NCBI GenBank assembly: GCA_016718525.1
Contig: JADKDD010000002.1
Span: forward strand, 434,001-498,000
Source of the DNA: Rhodocyclaceae bacterium
GTDB lineage: Bacteria > Pseudomonadota > Gammaproteobacteria > Burkholderiales > Rhodocyclaceae
DNA: 64,000 bases
Reading direction: 5' to 3'
Position numbers and translations under genes: made by a program. The first letter of the stretch is position 1; every line of letters starts with the position of its first letter. This document shows, piece by piece, positions 1 through 8,266 of this stretch. The notes beneath the pieces were generated by a model. That model was not told the DNA's origin. It ran no database searches and saw nothing but the letters and a program-made list of their open reading frames with translations.

Positions 1-1023
1 CAATGTTCGGAAGAACAAGGCAAACGAAACGCGGACCACCTTCGGTTGATCTGCGACCACATGCACGTCAACGCCCGCCGGCAGGTCACGCTCGATTCTC
101 GCCATCAACTCGTCGACATTTTTTCCCAAGCCGAGCACATTGCCACCCTTCAGCATGATCACGCCCATCCCAACCGCATCTTTGCCCATGAAGCGCATCC
201 TCGGTTGCGCGGGATCGGCCAGTGCACGTGTCACGGTGGCGATGTCGCCAAGGCGAAAATGTTTGCCGCCAATGGCGATATCGGACTCGCGAATTTGTTC
301 AGCACTTCTAAACGCACCGTCGACGCGCAAACGCACCCGGTCTGTCGCAGTTTCTACGAAGCCGGCCGGGGTAACGGCATTTTGACGCTGCAAAGCATCG
401 AACACTTGCAACGGAGACAGATTCATTGCCGCCAGTCGGTCTGGTCGCGTCTCAATGAAAATTTTCTCGTCCTGAATGCCGATCATGTCGACCTTTTTTA
501 CATCATGAACCCGGCGCAGTTCGCGGGCGATGCGGTCGGCATGGCGGCGCAGTTCCGGCATTTCCACGCCATCACCGGTCAAGGCATAAATCTTGATCAG
601 CACGTCGCCAAACTCATCGTTGGAGAACGGGCCTTGTATGCCCGCAGGCAGTGTGCTGCGCATGTCATCGACGCGCTTGCGCACCTGATACCAAATCTCC
701 GGGACCATGGCCGGCGGCGTGTAATCTTTAAGGGTCACATAGACGAATGATTCACCCGGCTTGGATGAGGATTTGACATAGTCCACCCAAGGGGTTTCAA
801 GCAACTTGCGCTCGATCCTTTCGGAAACTTGTTGTTCGAGCTCCAGGGCCGTAGCGCCCGGCCATAGCGTCCGCACCACCATCGTCTTGAGTACATAGTC
901 CGGGTCTTCGGAGCGACCAAGTTGGTTGTACGCAAGTACGCCGCCCAAGGTCAGGACGATAATCAAATACAACACGAATTGCCGGTGGTTCAGTGCCCAC
1001 TCGGACAAATTAATGTGCTTCAT
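1..1023 (-). CDS. RND-family efflux permease, N-terminal part (runs off left edge)
   Basis: The open frame reads from an ATG at 1023 to the window edge (about 341 residues) without a stop. It begins MKHINLSEWALNHRQFVLYL and has one N-terminal transmembrane helix at about residues 16-33. The periplasmic porter region follows, with typical RND landmarks: GRSEDPD near residue 38, WPGATALELEQQV and a QRQNAVTPAG-like stretch. Such proteins are proton-driven inner-membrane pumps that work as trimers with an adaptor and an outer-membrane channel. The start overlaps the adaptor stop by 4 nt (ATGA), so the two are translationally coupled. The EDPD form resembles RND pumps paired with MexH/AcrA-like lipoprotein adaptors. 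The substrate cannot be told from sequence. The rest of the gene lies outside the window. Confidence 0.93.
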   Translation of the reverse strand, partial: MKHINLSEWALNHRQFVLYLIIVLTLGGVLAYNQLGRSEDPDYVLKTMVVRTLWPGATALELEQQVSERIERKLLETPWVDYVKSSSKPGESFVYVTLKDYTPPAMVPEIWYQVRKRVDDMRSTLPAGIQGPFSNDEFGDVLIKIYALTGDGVEMPELRRHADRIARELRRVHDVKKVDMIGIQDEKIFIETRPDRLAAMNLSPLQVFDALQRQNAVTPAGFVETATDRVRLRVDGAFRSAEQIRESDIAIGGKHFRLGDIATVTRALADPAQPRMRFMGKDAVGMGVIMLKGGNVLGLGKNVDELMARIERDLPAGVDVHVVADQPKVVRVSFALFFRTL

Positions 1024-2054
1024 TTAGGGGTTCCACCCGACTCGATGACACGCACTTTCTCGCCGGCCACGAGTCTATGGACTCCGGCTGCCGCAATACG
1101 TTCACCGCCCTTCAAGCCATCACTGATAACCGCTCCGTTATCGGTGTACGCAGCAATGGTTACCGGCTTGAGCGATACGCTAGCATCATTGCCGACAATC
1201 CACACGGCCGCCTTGTCACCTTGCTGGAAAATCGCGCTGAGTGGGACGACCACGGTATTTTTCCCGACTTTGGTTTCAAAGCCGACAGTGGCCGTCATGC
1301 CAAGGGGTAATCGTGCATCGACGCCGGAGAGCCGAATACGAGTGGCATAGGTACGTGTCAGCGGGTCGGCTGCCGGTGAAATTTCTCGGACGGTGCCTTT
1401 GATCTTGACGCCATCCTTGGCCCACAAGGTGACGATTGCGGACTGACCCAGCTTAATCGAGCCAATGTCGGTTTCGGGTAGCGAGATGGCAATTTCACGC
1501 TCGCCGTCGGGGGCCAGACGGAACACCGGTTGGCCGGCTGCCACAACCTGCCCTGGTTCTGCCAGTACCTGTGTGATCACCCCGGTACGATCTGCGAACA
1601 ATGTTGTGTAGGCCGTCTGGTTGCGTGCTAATCCAGCCTGCGCTTCACTGGCCGCCAGTGCAGATTCACGGGCGTCCAGCGCGGCCTGACTGACAAAATT
1701 TTTGCTGCGCAGGTCCCGATAGCGCGCGGCATCCGCTGCAGCGATCGAGCGCTGTGCTTCGGCCTGAGTTGCTTGCAATCCGGCGTCACTGGGGTCAAGA
1801 CGCGCAAGCGGCTGGCCCTGAGTCACCGTGGCGCCGACATCAACCAAGCGAGTAACCAGCTTGCCGGGAATTCGAAAGCCCAATGTCGATTCGCTTTTTG
1901 CCCGAACCTCGCCGCTGTAGTCGCGCACCAACGGCGTGTCACCAGCACCAACTGTCATTACGCGAACCAAACGCGGCCCTTTTTCAGGTGGCGCGGGCGG
2001 ACTGCACGCCATCAACAATATGGATAGCGGCAGAACAAAAATGATCGGGTTCAT
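1020..2054 (-). CDS. RND efflux periplasmic adaptor (membrane-fusion lipoprotein)
   Basis: 344 residues. The start is ATG 2054, preceded by AGAGG; an upstream in-frame ATG at 2129 would bury the signal sequence. The N-terminus is a lipoprotein signal with lipobox LMAC (Cys17). Residues about 55-190 form the barrel-lipoyl halves around an alpha-helical hairpin rich in Ala/Gln/Arg, and the C-terminus is the beta-barrel and membrane-proximal domain (LPLGMTATVGFE). It joins the inner-membrane pump to an outer-membrane channel. It forms an operon with the permease (4-nt overlap) and lies just downstream of a tetR gene. Odd point: residues 35-42 (VGAGDTPL) are encoded by a 26-nt copy of the interspersed repeat described in the findings. 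Confidence 0.93.
   Translation of the reverse strand: MNPIIFVLPLSILLMACSPPAPPEKGPRLVRVMTVGAGDTPLVRDYSGEVRAKSESTLGFRIPGKLVTRLVDVGATVTQGQPLARLDPSDAGLQATQAEAQRSIAAADAARYRDLRSKNFVSQAALDARESALAASEAQAGLARNQTAYTTLFADRTGVITQVLAEPGQVVAAGQPVFRLAPDGEREIAISLPETDIGSIKLGQSAIVTLWAKDGVKIKGTVREISPAADPLTRTYATRIRLSGVDARLPLGMTATVGFETKVGKNTVVVPLSAIFQQGDKAAVWIVGNDASVSLKPVTIAAYTDNGAVISDGLKGGERIAAAGVHRLVAGEKVRVIESGGTPK
1929..1954 (-). repeat. Interspersed repeat, short form, inside adaptor CDS
   Basis: Read on the minus strand this is CAGTTGGTGCTGGTGA followed by CACGCCGTTG, the minimal 26-nt form. It is translated in frame as VGAGDTPL near the N-terminus of the mature adaptor. The same sequence recurs between genes and within other genes of the window. 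Confidence 0.85.
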
Positions 2055-2088
2055 AGTGAAGCCTCTGTGAGAAGGGCGACGATTGCCA

Positions 2089-2760
2089 TCAAGGGGATAA
2101 GCGGTTATTGGACAAGCCGTGCAAGGCAAGTTCCATGTGCGTTTTGAGATACAGTTCCGGGTCGGTGCTGGTCGAACCGCACAGATCGACTGAATGCCGC
2201 CTGATGGCCAACATTAATATCGGAGCAAACAGCACATCAGCGCTCATCTCCAAGTTCATTGGCCTGAATTCACCTGCATCAATCCCACGTTGAAGCACAC
2301 GCTTGAGCAAGCCGCGCGCGCGGGAAATGACGGCGTCCTGATAAAAACTGGCAACTTCAGGGAAGTTCCGCGCCTCGCTAATGACCAACTTTGGCAACCC
2401 GCCGAGCGATGTACTGCCCACTAACCGCCACCACATGACAAGCAGTTGTTGCATCAGTTCCGCGTTGCTGCCCTTGAAACCGGCCATGATCACATCCGCC
2501 GCATCCAGCACCGGCACGATACCTTCCAACACCACCGCCTTGAACAAGGCCTCTTTACTGTCAAAATAAAGGTACAGGGTCCCTTTGGAAACTCCTGCCC
2601 GGGAGGCAATATCGTCAAGCCGGGTAGCGGCAAAGCCTTTTTCGACGAACAGCGCAAGCGCCGCCGCAGTGAGTTCGGCGGGTCGCGCCTCTTTGCGTCG
2701 CTGCCGGGTAGATTCAACCAGCGGCTCGCTGATCACTTCAATAGTTGCTGGATTGCTCAT
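2089..2760 (-). CDS. TetR/AcrR-family transcriptional repressor
   Basis: 223 residues. The N-terminal domain carries the TetR signature: ALFVEKGFAATRLDDIA, then the helix-turn-helix GVSKGTLYLYFDSKEALFKAV (about residues 46-77). The C-terminal ligand-binding domain resembles the AefR-like class but is not diagnostic of a ligand. It is encoded 34 nt upstream of the adaptor-permease pair on the same strand, so it probably represses its own operon. A 36-bp palindrome upstream (2784-2819) is the likely operator. The ATG at 2760 gives the usual family length. Confidence 0.93.
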   Translation of the reverse strand: MSNPATIEVISEPLVESTRQRRKEARPAELTAAALALFVEKGFAATRLDDIASRAGVSKGTLYLYFDSKEALFKAVVLEGIVPVLDAADVIMAGFKGSNAELMQQLLVMWWRLVGSTSLGGLPKLVISEARNFPEVASFYQDAVISRARGLLKRVLQRGIDAGEFRPMNLEMSADVLFAPILMLAIRRHSVDLCGSTSTDPELYLKTHMELALHGLSNNRLSP

Positions 2761-2783
2761 TTGAATTGTTGGTAATAATCACC

Positions 2784-2819
2784 GATAAAGTAACTGACTG
2801 ACTAGTCAGTTACTTTATC
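2784..2819. promoter_or_regulatory. Palindromic operator upstream of tetR
   Basis: Two perfect 16-nt arms (gataaagtaactgact and its complement) are separated by 4 nt, 24 nt upstream of the tetR start. The centre contains TGACTGACTAGTCAG, typical in style for TetR-family operators. Autoregulation is inferred from position. Confidence 0.8.
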
Positions 2820-2868
2820 CAGAGGCTTGACGAGTGTCAACCAAGCCACTTTTGGCGGTTGCCTGGCA

Positions 2869-3261
2869 CTACATCAACGCAAGGAAGCCCATGGGTGTGC
2901 GCAAGCGTGCAACCGAAACAATCCACAAGAAACAGACCATCGCCATAATCCAAGCCATGATACGCAGCGGCTTTGAGATACCGGGGCGCAGGGCAATCAC
3001 GCCCAGTCCGATGTAGGCAAATAGCCCTGCAATCTTGGCCGCCAGCCATGACGTGGTCCATGGGTACTGTCCTGATTGCATGGCCAGGCCAACTGCCGCT
3101 GCCAACAAAATGGTATCGTTGATGTGCGGGACCGTCCGCACCCAACGCCGGCCCAGAATCCCCGAGTTGGCGACCATCAACAACCCTCGAACTGCAAATC
3201 CGGCCAGACTGAGTGCGGCACAGGTCATATGCACAAGCCGCAAATCCGCATAGCTAATCAA
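2869..3261 (-). CDS. SirB-family integral membrane protein
   Basis: 130 residues with a TTG start at 3261, preceded by GAGG at good spacing; no suitable ATG lies upstream in frame. It has four hydrophobic helices. The N-terminus LRLVHMTCAALSLAGFAVRG and the following GRRWVRTVPHINDTILLAAA match the SirB family (named for a Salmonella locus, function unknown). It stands alone between the efflux operon and the divergent Dnr-type regulator gene. No function in this organism can be inferred beyond the inner-membrane location. Confidence 0.85.
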   Translation of the reverse strand: MISYADLRLVHMTCAALSLAGFAVRGLLMVANSGILGRRWVRTVPHINDTILLAAAVGLAMQSGQYPWTTSWLAAKIAGLFAYIGLGVIALRPGISKPLRIMAWIMAMVCFLWIVSVARLRTPMGFLALM

Positions 3262-3278
3262 ATATCCATCCTCAGTTT

Positions 3279-3291
3279 TGACGAATCGTCA
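3279..3291. promoter_or_regulatory. Near-perfect palindrome in dnr-sirB divergent promoter region
   Basis: TGACGAATCGTCA lies between the divergent sirB-like and dnr-like genes and is symmetric except for its central base. It does not fit the FNR half-site TTGAT. The bound protein is unknown. Confidence 0.4.
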
Positions 3292-3332
3292 TGTTATCTT
3301 GCATATCAGTCTGTTACGGCGGCTAGTTTCCA

Positions 3333-4025
3333 ATGAAAAACATTCCATCTGATATTCCCGGCACACTCGGTCGCCTGCCGCTGTTCCAGGAACTGGCCTC
3401 TGAGCAAATTGCCGCAGTCGCTGCTGGCGTCCGGGAAAAAAGACTTGGTCGAGGCGAGATGCTGTTTCAGAAGGGCGACCCTGCTCGCGGGTTTTTTGTC
3501 ATCCTCAACGGTCAAATCAAATTGGCTTTTCCGTCCGCGCAAGGAAACGAAAAAGTCGTGGAAATTCTTGGCCCGCGGCAAAGTTTTGGTGAAGCGGTGA
3601 TGTTCATGGACAGGCCGTACCCGGTATTCGCTGAAGCGCTGACCGAAGCTACCCTGCTTTTCATCGATCAGACAGTCGTCTACGACCTTTTGAAACGGGA
3701 TGCTTCTTTTGCGCGCAAGTTGTTGGCAGGGCTCTCTCGGAGATTGCATGGCTTGGTGCATGACGTCGAATCGTATTCCCTGCGCTCATCAGTGCAACGC
3801 GTCATTGGTTACCTGCTGCAGCACTGCCCGGAAGATACCGGTGGCAAAGGAGTCGTCGAACTGACTTTACCGACCTCAAAACAGGTCATCGCCTCGCGTC
3901 TGAACCTCACCCCCGAAACACTCTCACGCGTGTTCCATGACCTCACAGAACGCGGTCTGATCCAGGTCAGCGGAAAGGTCGTCTCGATTGTCAACGTCAA
4001 TTCATTGCGGGAATTCGATCTCTAG
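3333..4025 (+). CDS. dnr: Crp/Fnr-family regulator, Dnr type
   Basis: 230 residues: cyclic-nucleotide-binding-like domain (about residues 15-130), dimerisation helix, then a Crp-type winged helix with TSKQVIASRLNLTPETLSRVFHDL (about 180-205). There is no N-terminal cysteine cluster, so it is not an Fe-S FNR; it resembles Dnr/NnrR, which sense NO through heme. The recognition helix E-T-L-S-R suits TTGAT-type half-sites. Its place beside the nir cluster, and the FNR/Dnr boxes before nirS (4406) and the reductase operon (21704), make it a strong candidate regulator of both. The symbol dnr is a family call; orthology cannot be proved here. Confidence 0.85.
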   Translation: MKNIPSDIPGTLGRLPLFQELASEQIAAVAAGVREKRLGRGEMLFQKGDPARGFFVILNGQIKLAFPSAQGNEKVVEILGPRQSFGEAVMFMDRPYPVFAEALTEATLLFIDQTVVYDLLKRDASFARKLLAGLSRRLHGLVHDVESYSLRSSVQRVIGYLLQHCPEDTGGKGVVELTLPTSKQVIASRLNLTPETLSRVFHDLTERGLIQVSGKVVSIVNVNSLREFDL

Positions 4026-4244
4026 TCAATTGCCCGAACGAATTCGGTACTCGAAACACTGTTCGGGACCGGTGCCTTCAGCCCACAAGTACCCGTTGCG
4101 CTTGAGAACGTTAAACAGCGGTGTCGGTTGACGGTATATCCATAGCACTACCTCATCACCCGGTCGCATTGCGTCGAGCGCTTCCATCGTGCGCTCGAAC
4201 GGTTCCGGGGGTTGCATTTCACGTGCGTCCACGAGAATTTCCAT
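4026..4244 (-). CDS. DUF2249 domain protein
   Basis: 72 residues from ATG 4244, which follows GGGGAG at 8-9 nt; an upstream in-frame ATG at 4313 would fall inside an FNR-type box and adds non-conserved residues. It begins MEILVDAREMQPPEPFERT, the DUF2249 signature, and includes LDAMRPGDEVVLWIYRQPTPLFNVL. The fold is TusA-like. DUF2249 genes are common next to denitrification genes, but the biochemical role is unsettled. It converges tail to tail with the dnr-like gene (no gap) and is divergent from nirS, with a perfect FNR-type box 69 nt upstream. Confidence 0.85.
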   Translation of the reverse strand: MEILVDAREMQPPEPFERTMEALDAMRPGDEVVLWIYRQPTPLFNVLKRNGYLWAEGTGPEQCFEYRIRSGN

Positions 4245-4312
4245 TGGCTTGATCTCCCCCCTTCGCAGTCTAGACCGAAGCTTGAGTTTCACGCTGCGCA
4301 CGATCCATTGCA

Positions 4313-4326
4313 TTGATGCGCATCAA
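4313..4326. promoter_or_regulatory. Perfect FNR/Dnr box upstream of DUF2249 gene
   Basis: TTGATGCGCATCAA matches the TTGAT-N4-ATCAA consensus exactly. It sits 69 nt before the DUF2249 start and about 200 nt before nirS. Confidence 0.8.
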
Positions 4327-4367
4327 GCCACCGTTTGCCAGCCAATAGAACTGGACCACGGTCCGGG

Positions 4368-4381
4368 TTGACTTAGATCAT
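4368..4381. promoter_or_regulatory. Degenerate FNR-like box between DUF2249 gene and nirS
   Basis: TTGACTTAGATCAT differs from the consensus at two positions. It lies between the two perfect boxes and may be an extra weak site. Confidence 0.4.
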
Positions 4382-4405
4382 GGTTCCCCAAAAAAAATCT
4401 GCGAC

Positions 4406-4419
4406 TTGATTGCAATCAA
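4406..4419. promoter_or_regulatory. Perfect FNR/Dnr box upstream of nirS
   Basis: TTGATTGCAATCAA is part of a 16-nt perfect palindrome and lies about 110 nt before the nirS start, consistent with an activator site near position -41 of a promoter in this gap. Confidence 0.85.
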
Positions 4420-4527
4420 GGATTTATTCCTGCGACAAGTTGAAGCTGTGCGCTGACGGACATCGCGCATTTAGACCTCGCGCTGATTAAGGTTCGTTTG
4501 CACTCACCATTACTGCCAGGAGAAATC

Positions 4528-6249
4528 ATGAACAAACCGAAATGGATCACCGGCGCATTCGCTCTTGCCATGCTGCCATTGGCGATGGGTACCGCCTTTG
4601 CCGCCGATAAGGATACATCTAAGGCAGAAACGGCCTATCACGCTGGCGGCTCTCCGCTCGAAACCATCGAGATGTACCAGGACATCAATCCCAAAGCTCC
4701 GCCAATGAACAAGGCGGAATTTGACAAGGCGCGCCAGATCTACTTTCAGAGATGCGCAGGTTGCCACGGCGTGTTGCGCAAGGGCGCGACCGGGAAACCG
4801 CTGACACCCGATCTGACGATTGCCAAGGGTTCCGAATATCTGAAGGTTTTCATCAAGTACGGCTCACCAGCCGGCATGCCGAACTGGGGGACCTCCGGCG
4901 ACTTGACCGATGACGAAGTTGATTTGATGGCGCGCTATGTCCAGCAAACACCACCGCAGCCGCCGGAATTCGGCATGAAGGAAATGAAAGCAACGTGGAA
5001 GGTTCACATCGCTCCGGCTGACCGGCCAAAAAAGAAGATGAATAACTACAACATCGAGAACATTTTCTCGACCACCCTGCGTGACGCCGGTGAAATCGCA
5101 CTGATTGACGGCGACACCAAGAAGATCATCAGCATCATCAAGACCGGCTACGCGGTGCACATCTCGCGAATGTCGGCTTCCGGCCGCTATCTGTTTGTAA
5201 TCGGGCGCGACGCCAAGATCAACATGATCGACCTTTGGATGGAGAAACCCGAAACCGTTGCTGAAGTACGGATCGGTTTGGAAGCGCGATCCGTCGATAC
5301 TTCGAAATACAAAGGCTATGAGGACAAGCTGGCAATTGCCGGTTCCTATTGGCCACCTCAGTACACCATCATGAACGGCGATACGCTGGAACCGCTCAAA
5401 ATCATGGCAACCCGCGGCATGACGGTTGGCGACCAGGAATACCACCCGGAGCCACGTGTGGCATCGATTGTGGCCTCACACTTCAAACCTGAATTTGTGG
5501 TCAATGTGAAGGAAACCGGCAAGACGCTGCTAGTCAACTACACCGACGTGATGAATCCAACGGTCAAAGAAATTCCGACTGCGAAATTCCTCCACGATGG
5601 CGGGCTCGACAGCACCCATCGCTATTTCCTTGTCGCAGCCAATCAATCCAACAAGATTGCCGCCATCGACATGAAGGAAGGCAAGCTTGAGGCCTTGATT
5701 GATGTGGGCAAGATTCCACATCCGGGTCGCGGCGCCAATTTCATTCACCCGAAATTTGGCCCGGTCTGGTCGACGGGTCACTTGGGTGACGAGTCCATTT
5801 CTCTGATTGGTACCGATCCGCAGAAACATCCGCAATACGCCTGGAAACTGGTCGAAACCCTTAAGGGTCCGGGTGGTGGTGCCTTGTTCATCAAGAGTCA
5901 TCCAAAATCCAACCATCTGTATTCCGACGCCCCGTTGAATCCGGATCCGGCGATCAGTCAAAGCCTCGTGGTATTTGACATCAAGAATCTTGCCGGCGGT
6001 TACAAGGTACTTCCTGTCGCCGAATGGGCGGGAATCAAGGATGACGGTGCGAAGCGTGTAGTACAGCCTGAATACAACAAGGCGGGTGACGAGGTCTGGG
6101 TTTCGGTCTGGTCAGCGAAAAACAAAGAGTCGGCATTGGTCGTCATTGACGACAAAACGCTCAAGCTCAAGGCGGTGATCAAAGATCCCCGTCTGATCAC
6201 GCCAACCGGCCACTTCAACACCTACAACACCCAGCACGACATCTACTAA
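4528..6249 (+). CDS. nirS: Cytochrome cd1 nitrite reductase
   Basis: 573 residues from ATG 4528, after a CAGGAG ribosome site; an upstream in-frame ATG at 4498 has no signal-peptide logic. A Sec signal ends at AFA (residues 24-26). The heme c motif CAGCH is at residues 76-80. The rest is the eight-bladed d1-heme propeller (start near NNYNIENIF; later HDGGLDSTHRYFLVAANQSNKIA and the terminal TGHFNTYNTQHDIY). It reduces nitrite to NO in the periplasm, taking electrons from small c-type cytochromes and using heme d1. It is the first gene of the nir block, preceded by a perfect FNR/Dnr box and followed by nirM. The length is usual for the family. Confidence 0.98.
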   Translation: MNKPKWITGAFALAMLPLAMGTAFAADKDTSKAETAYHAGGSPLETIEMYQDINPKAPPMNKAEFDKARQIYFQRCAGCHGVLRKGATGKPLTPDLTIAKGSEYLKVFIKYGSPAGMPNWGTSGDLTDDEVDLMARYVQQTPPQPPEFGMKEMKATWKVHIAPADRPKKKMNNYNIENIFSTTLRDAGEIALIDGDTKKIISIIKTGYAVHISRMSASGRYLFVIGRDAKINMIDLWMEKPETVAEVRIGLEARSVDTSKYKGYEDKLAIAGSYWPPQYTIMNGDTLEPLKIMATRGMTVGDQEYHPEPRVASIVASHFKPEFVVNVKETGKTLLVNYTDVMNPTVKEIPTAKFLHDGGLDSTHRYFLVAANQSNKIAAIDMKEGKLEALIDVGKIPHPGRGANFIHPKFGPVWSTGHLGDESISLIGTDPQKHPQYAWKLVETLKGPGGGALFIKSHPKSNHLYSDAPLNPDPAISQSLVVFDIKNLAGGYKVLPVAEWAGIKDDGAKRVVQPEYNKAGDEVWVSVWSAKNKESALVVIDDKTLKLKAVIKDPRLITPTGHFNTYNTQHDIY

Positions 6250-6261
6250 AAAAGCGGATCG

Positions 6262-6284
6262 CCGTCCGGGGACATCCCGGGCGG
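6262..6284 (+). other. Intercistronic hairpin nirS-nirM
   Basis: CCGTCCGGG and CCCGGGCGG pair over 9 bp (one G-U) around a 5-nt loop. No T-run follows, so it is more likely an mRNA-stabilising or attenuating structure between nirS and nirM than a terminator. Confidence 0.6.
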
Positions 6285-6305
6285 TATTAACAAAGGAGCT
6301 TAAGC

Positions 6306-6626
6306 ATGATCAGAACAATTGCATTCTTCGGAATAACCTGTGGTTTGGCCTTGGTGGTCGCAACACCTGTACAAGCTAGCGAGGACAACTTCAAGAAGGC
6401 CGGGTGTGTTGCCTGTCATACGCCAGACAAGAAACTTGTTGGTCCGTCGCTGAAAGATATCGCTGCCAAATACAAAGGACAAGCTGATGCAGTAGCCAAG
6501 TTGTCAGAAAAGGTGCGTAAGGGGGGCTCCGGTGTTTGGGGGCCAATTCCTATGCCACCAAATGGGGCTGACAAGATTAGTGATGCCGACTTGAAATCCA
6601 CGGTGGAATGGATTTTGAATCGTTAA
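6306..6626 (+). CDS. nirM: Cytochrome c551/c8-type electron donor to NirS
   Basis: 106 residues with a Sec signal ending near VQA (residue 24), heme c motif CVACH at 34-38 and distal Met in the PIPMPPNGA loop. This is the classic class I short cytochrome c8 (NirM) architecture. It carries electrons to NirS in the periplasm. AGGAG precedes the start. A strong intrinsic terminator lies 34 nt downstream, so nirS-nirM can be made as a short abundant transcript separate from the biosynthetic genes. Confidence 0.93.
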   Translation: MIRTIAFFGITCGLALVVATPVQASEDNFKKAGCVACHTPDKKLVGPSLKDIAAKYKGQADAVAKLSEKVRKGGSGVWGPIPMPPNGADKISDADLKSTVEWILNR

Positions 6627-6659
6627 TGAAAGTCGGGCAGTCTCTATGAAACTCCGTTC

Positions 6660-6681
6660 GCCCACCTTGGTGGGCTTTTTT
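6660..6681 (+). terminator. Rho-independent terminator after nirM
   Basis: GCCCACC and GGTGGGC form a 7-bp stem with a TT loop followed by six T. It separates nirSM from nirC onward, which must therefore depend on read-through or on a promoter in the 68 nt before nirC. Confidence 0.88.
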
Positions 6682-6749
6682 CCTTGGCTAACTCAAAATT
6701 CTTGGCGGTAGCTTTTGACGGAAAACCTCCTCGACGGACAGAGAGTCAG

Positions 6750-7079
6750 ATGAAAGTTCGGCGTGTTTCATTTCTGGTTGCGGTGCTCTATATCAACGGG
6801 GCCGGTGCAGAAACGGTTGCGCCGATATCTGCGCAGGCATTGACGCGCTTGGTACGTCAGGATTGCGGCTCATGCCATGGCATGAAGTTGACCGGCGGAC
6901 TGGGAACCCCACTGACGCGCGAAGCACTCGCTGGTAGATCGCCAGAGTCATTGACCGCAACCATTCTTTATGGTCGCCCTGGAACCACCATGCCGGCGTG
7001 GAAATCATTGATTAGCCAAGCTCAAGCTGAATGGATCAGCGCCCGTCTGCTGGAAGGGTTCCCCGAGGAATCCCACTAA
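6750..7079 (+). CDS. nirC: Cytochrome c55x NirC
   Basis: 109 residues from ATG 6750 (GAGAG before it); an earlier in-frame ATG at 6684 would start right at the terminator and add a charged stretch before the signal peptide. It has a signal peptide ending near GAGA, heme c motif CGSCH at residues 39-43 and a TTMPAWK Met ligand. NirC is a periplasmic mono-heme cytochrome linked to heme d1 maturation and able to feed electrons to NirS. Its stop overlaps the nirF start (TAATG). Confidence 0.92.
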   Translation: MKVRRVSFLVAVLYINGAGAETVAPISAQALTRLVRQDCGSCHGMKLTGGLGTPLTREALAGRSPESLTATILYGRPGTTMPAWKSLISQAQAEWISARLLEGFPEESH

Positions 7080-8257
7080 TGCGCAACATCGCCTACCTCT
7101 TCCTTTGCGTGTTACTGGCATTGCTGTTGGGTGCTTGTGCAACACCGTTACCCACACGCGGAACAGGCGACCTGGGTTTGGTAATCGAACGCGCTGATGG
7201 CGCGGTGACCCTGGTCAATACGAGTGCCAAGGCACCCTATGGACGTGTCGAGGGATTGGGCGATCTGTCTCATGCCTCGGTGGTTTATTCACGCGATGCC
7301 CGGTTTGCATATATTTTTGGCCGTGACGGTGGTCTGTCCAAAATCGACCTTCTGGAATCACGTTTGGTCAAACGCGTGATGCAGTCAGGTAACGCGATTG
7401 GCGGATCGATCTCGCAGGATGGTCGCATTGTCGTCGCACAGAATTACATCCCCGGCGGAATCAAGGCATTTGATGCCGACTCACTGGAACTGCTGTCCGA
7501 AGTGCCGGCGGAATATGCCCCGGGCAAATTCTCGAAGGTGGTCGGACTGGCGGATGCACCGGGCAATCGCTTCGCCTATGCATTGTTTGACGCCGGTGAA
7601 ATCTGGGTCAGTGATTTCAGTGATGCAAAACATCCGACTACGCAAAAATTTCCTGCAGGCAAGAATCCTTACGATGGCCTGATCACGCCGGACGGTCGCC
7701 ACTATCTTGCCGGCCTCTTTGGCGAGGACGGCATCGCCCAGCTGGATCTGTGGCAGCTTGAAAAAGGTAGCCGCAAGATTCTCGAAAACTATGGACGTGG
7801 CGAAGAGAAACTACCGGTATTCAAGATGCCGCACTTGCGCGGCTGGTCGCTTGCAGCGGGGCGTGTGTGGCTACCCGCAGTGGGCCGGCATGAAGTATTG
7901 GTGGCGGATGCCCAGACCTGGAAAGAAGTCTCGCGGGTACAAGTCAAAGGACAACCGGTGTTTGCGATGGCCAGCCCGGACGGGCGACAAGTCTGGGTCA
8001 ATTTTGCCCACCCGGATAACGGCTGGGTGCAGGTGATAGACACGCTGACGGGACAAGTCATCAAGACCTTGCAGCCGGGCAAAGCGATTTTGCACATGGA
8101 ATTCACCCCGCGCGGCGAGGCGGTATGGATCTCGGCGCGGGACGACAACCGGGTGGTGATTGTTGACACCCGCAGCTTTGAGCAGATCGGCGGGTTTGAG
8201 GTCAACGCGCCGTCGGGCATTTTCTTCACCGCGCGATCCGCGCGCATCGGCTTCTGA
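7079..8257 (+). CDS. nirF: NirF, heme d1 biosynthesis lipoprotein
   Basis: 392 residues starting in the TAATG overlap with nirC. The lipobox LGAC places the lipid-anchored Cys at residue 20. The remainder is a d1-type beta-propeller related to the NirS and NirN d1 domains, with repeated blades (FAYIFGRDGGLSKIDL, VWISARDDNRVVIVD). NirF acts in the periplasm in the last steps of heme d1 formation, converting a late d1 precursor. It lies between nirC and nirDL in the usual order. Confidence 0.95.
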   Translation: MRNIAYLFLCVLLALLLGACATPLPTRGTGDLGLVIERADGAVTLVNTSAKAPYGRVEGLGDLSHASVVYSRDARFAYIFGRDGGLSKIDLLESRLVKRVMQSGNAIGGSISQDGRIVVAQNYIPGGIKAFDADSLELLSEVPAEYAPGKFSKVVGLADAPGNRFAYALFDAGEIWVSDFSDAKHPTTQKFPAGKNPYDGLITPDGRHYLAGLFGEDGIAQLDLWQLEKGSRKILENYGRGEEKLPVFKMPHLRGWSLAAGRVWLPAVGRHEVLVADAQTWKEVSRVQVKGQPVFAMASPDGRQVWVNFAHPDNGWVQVIDTLTGQVIKTLQPGKAILHMEFTPRGEAVWISARDDNRVVIVDTRSFEQIGGFEVNAPSGIFFTARSARIGF

Positions 8258-8266
8258 GGCGAATTC

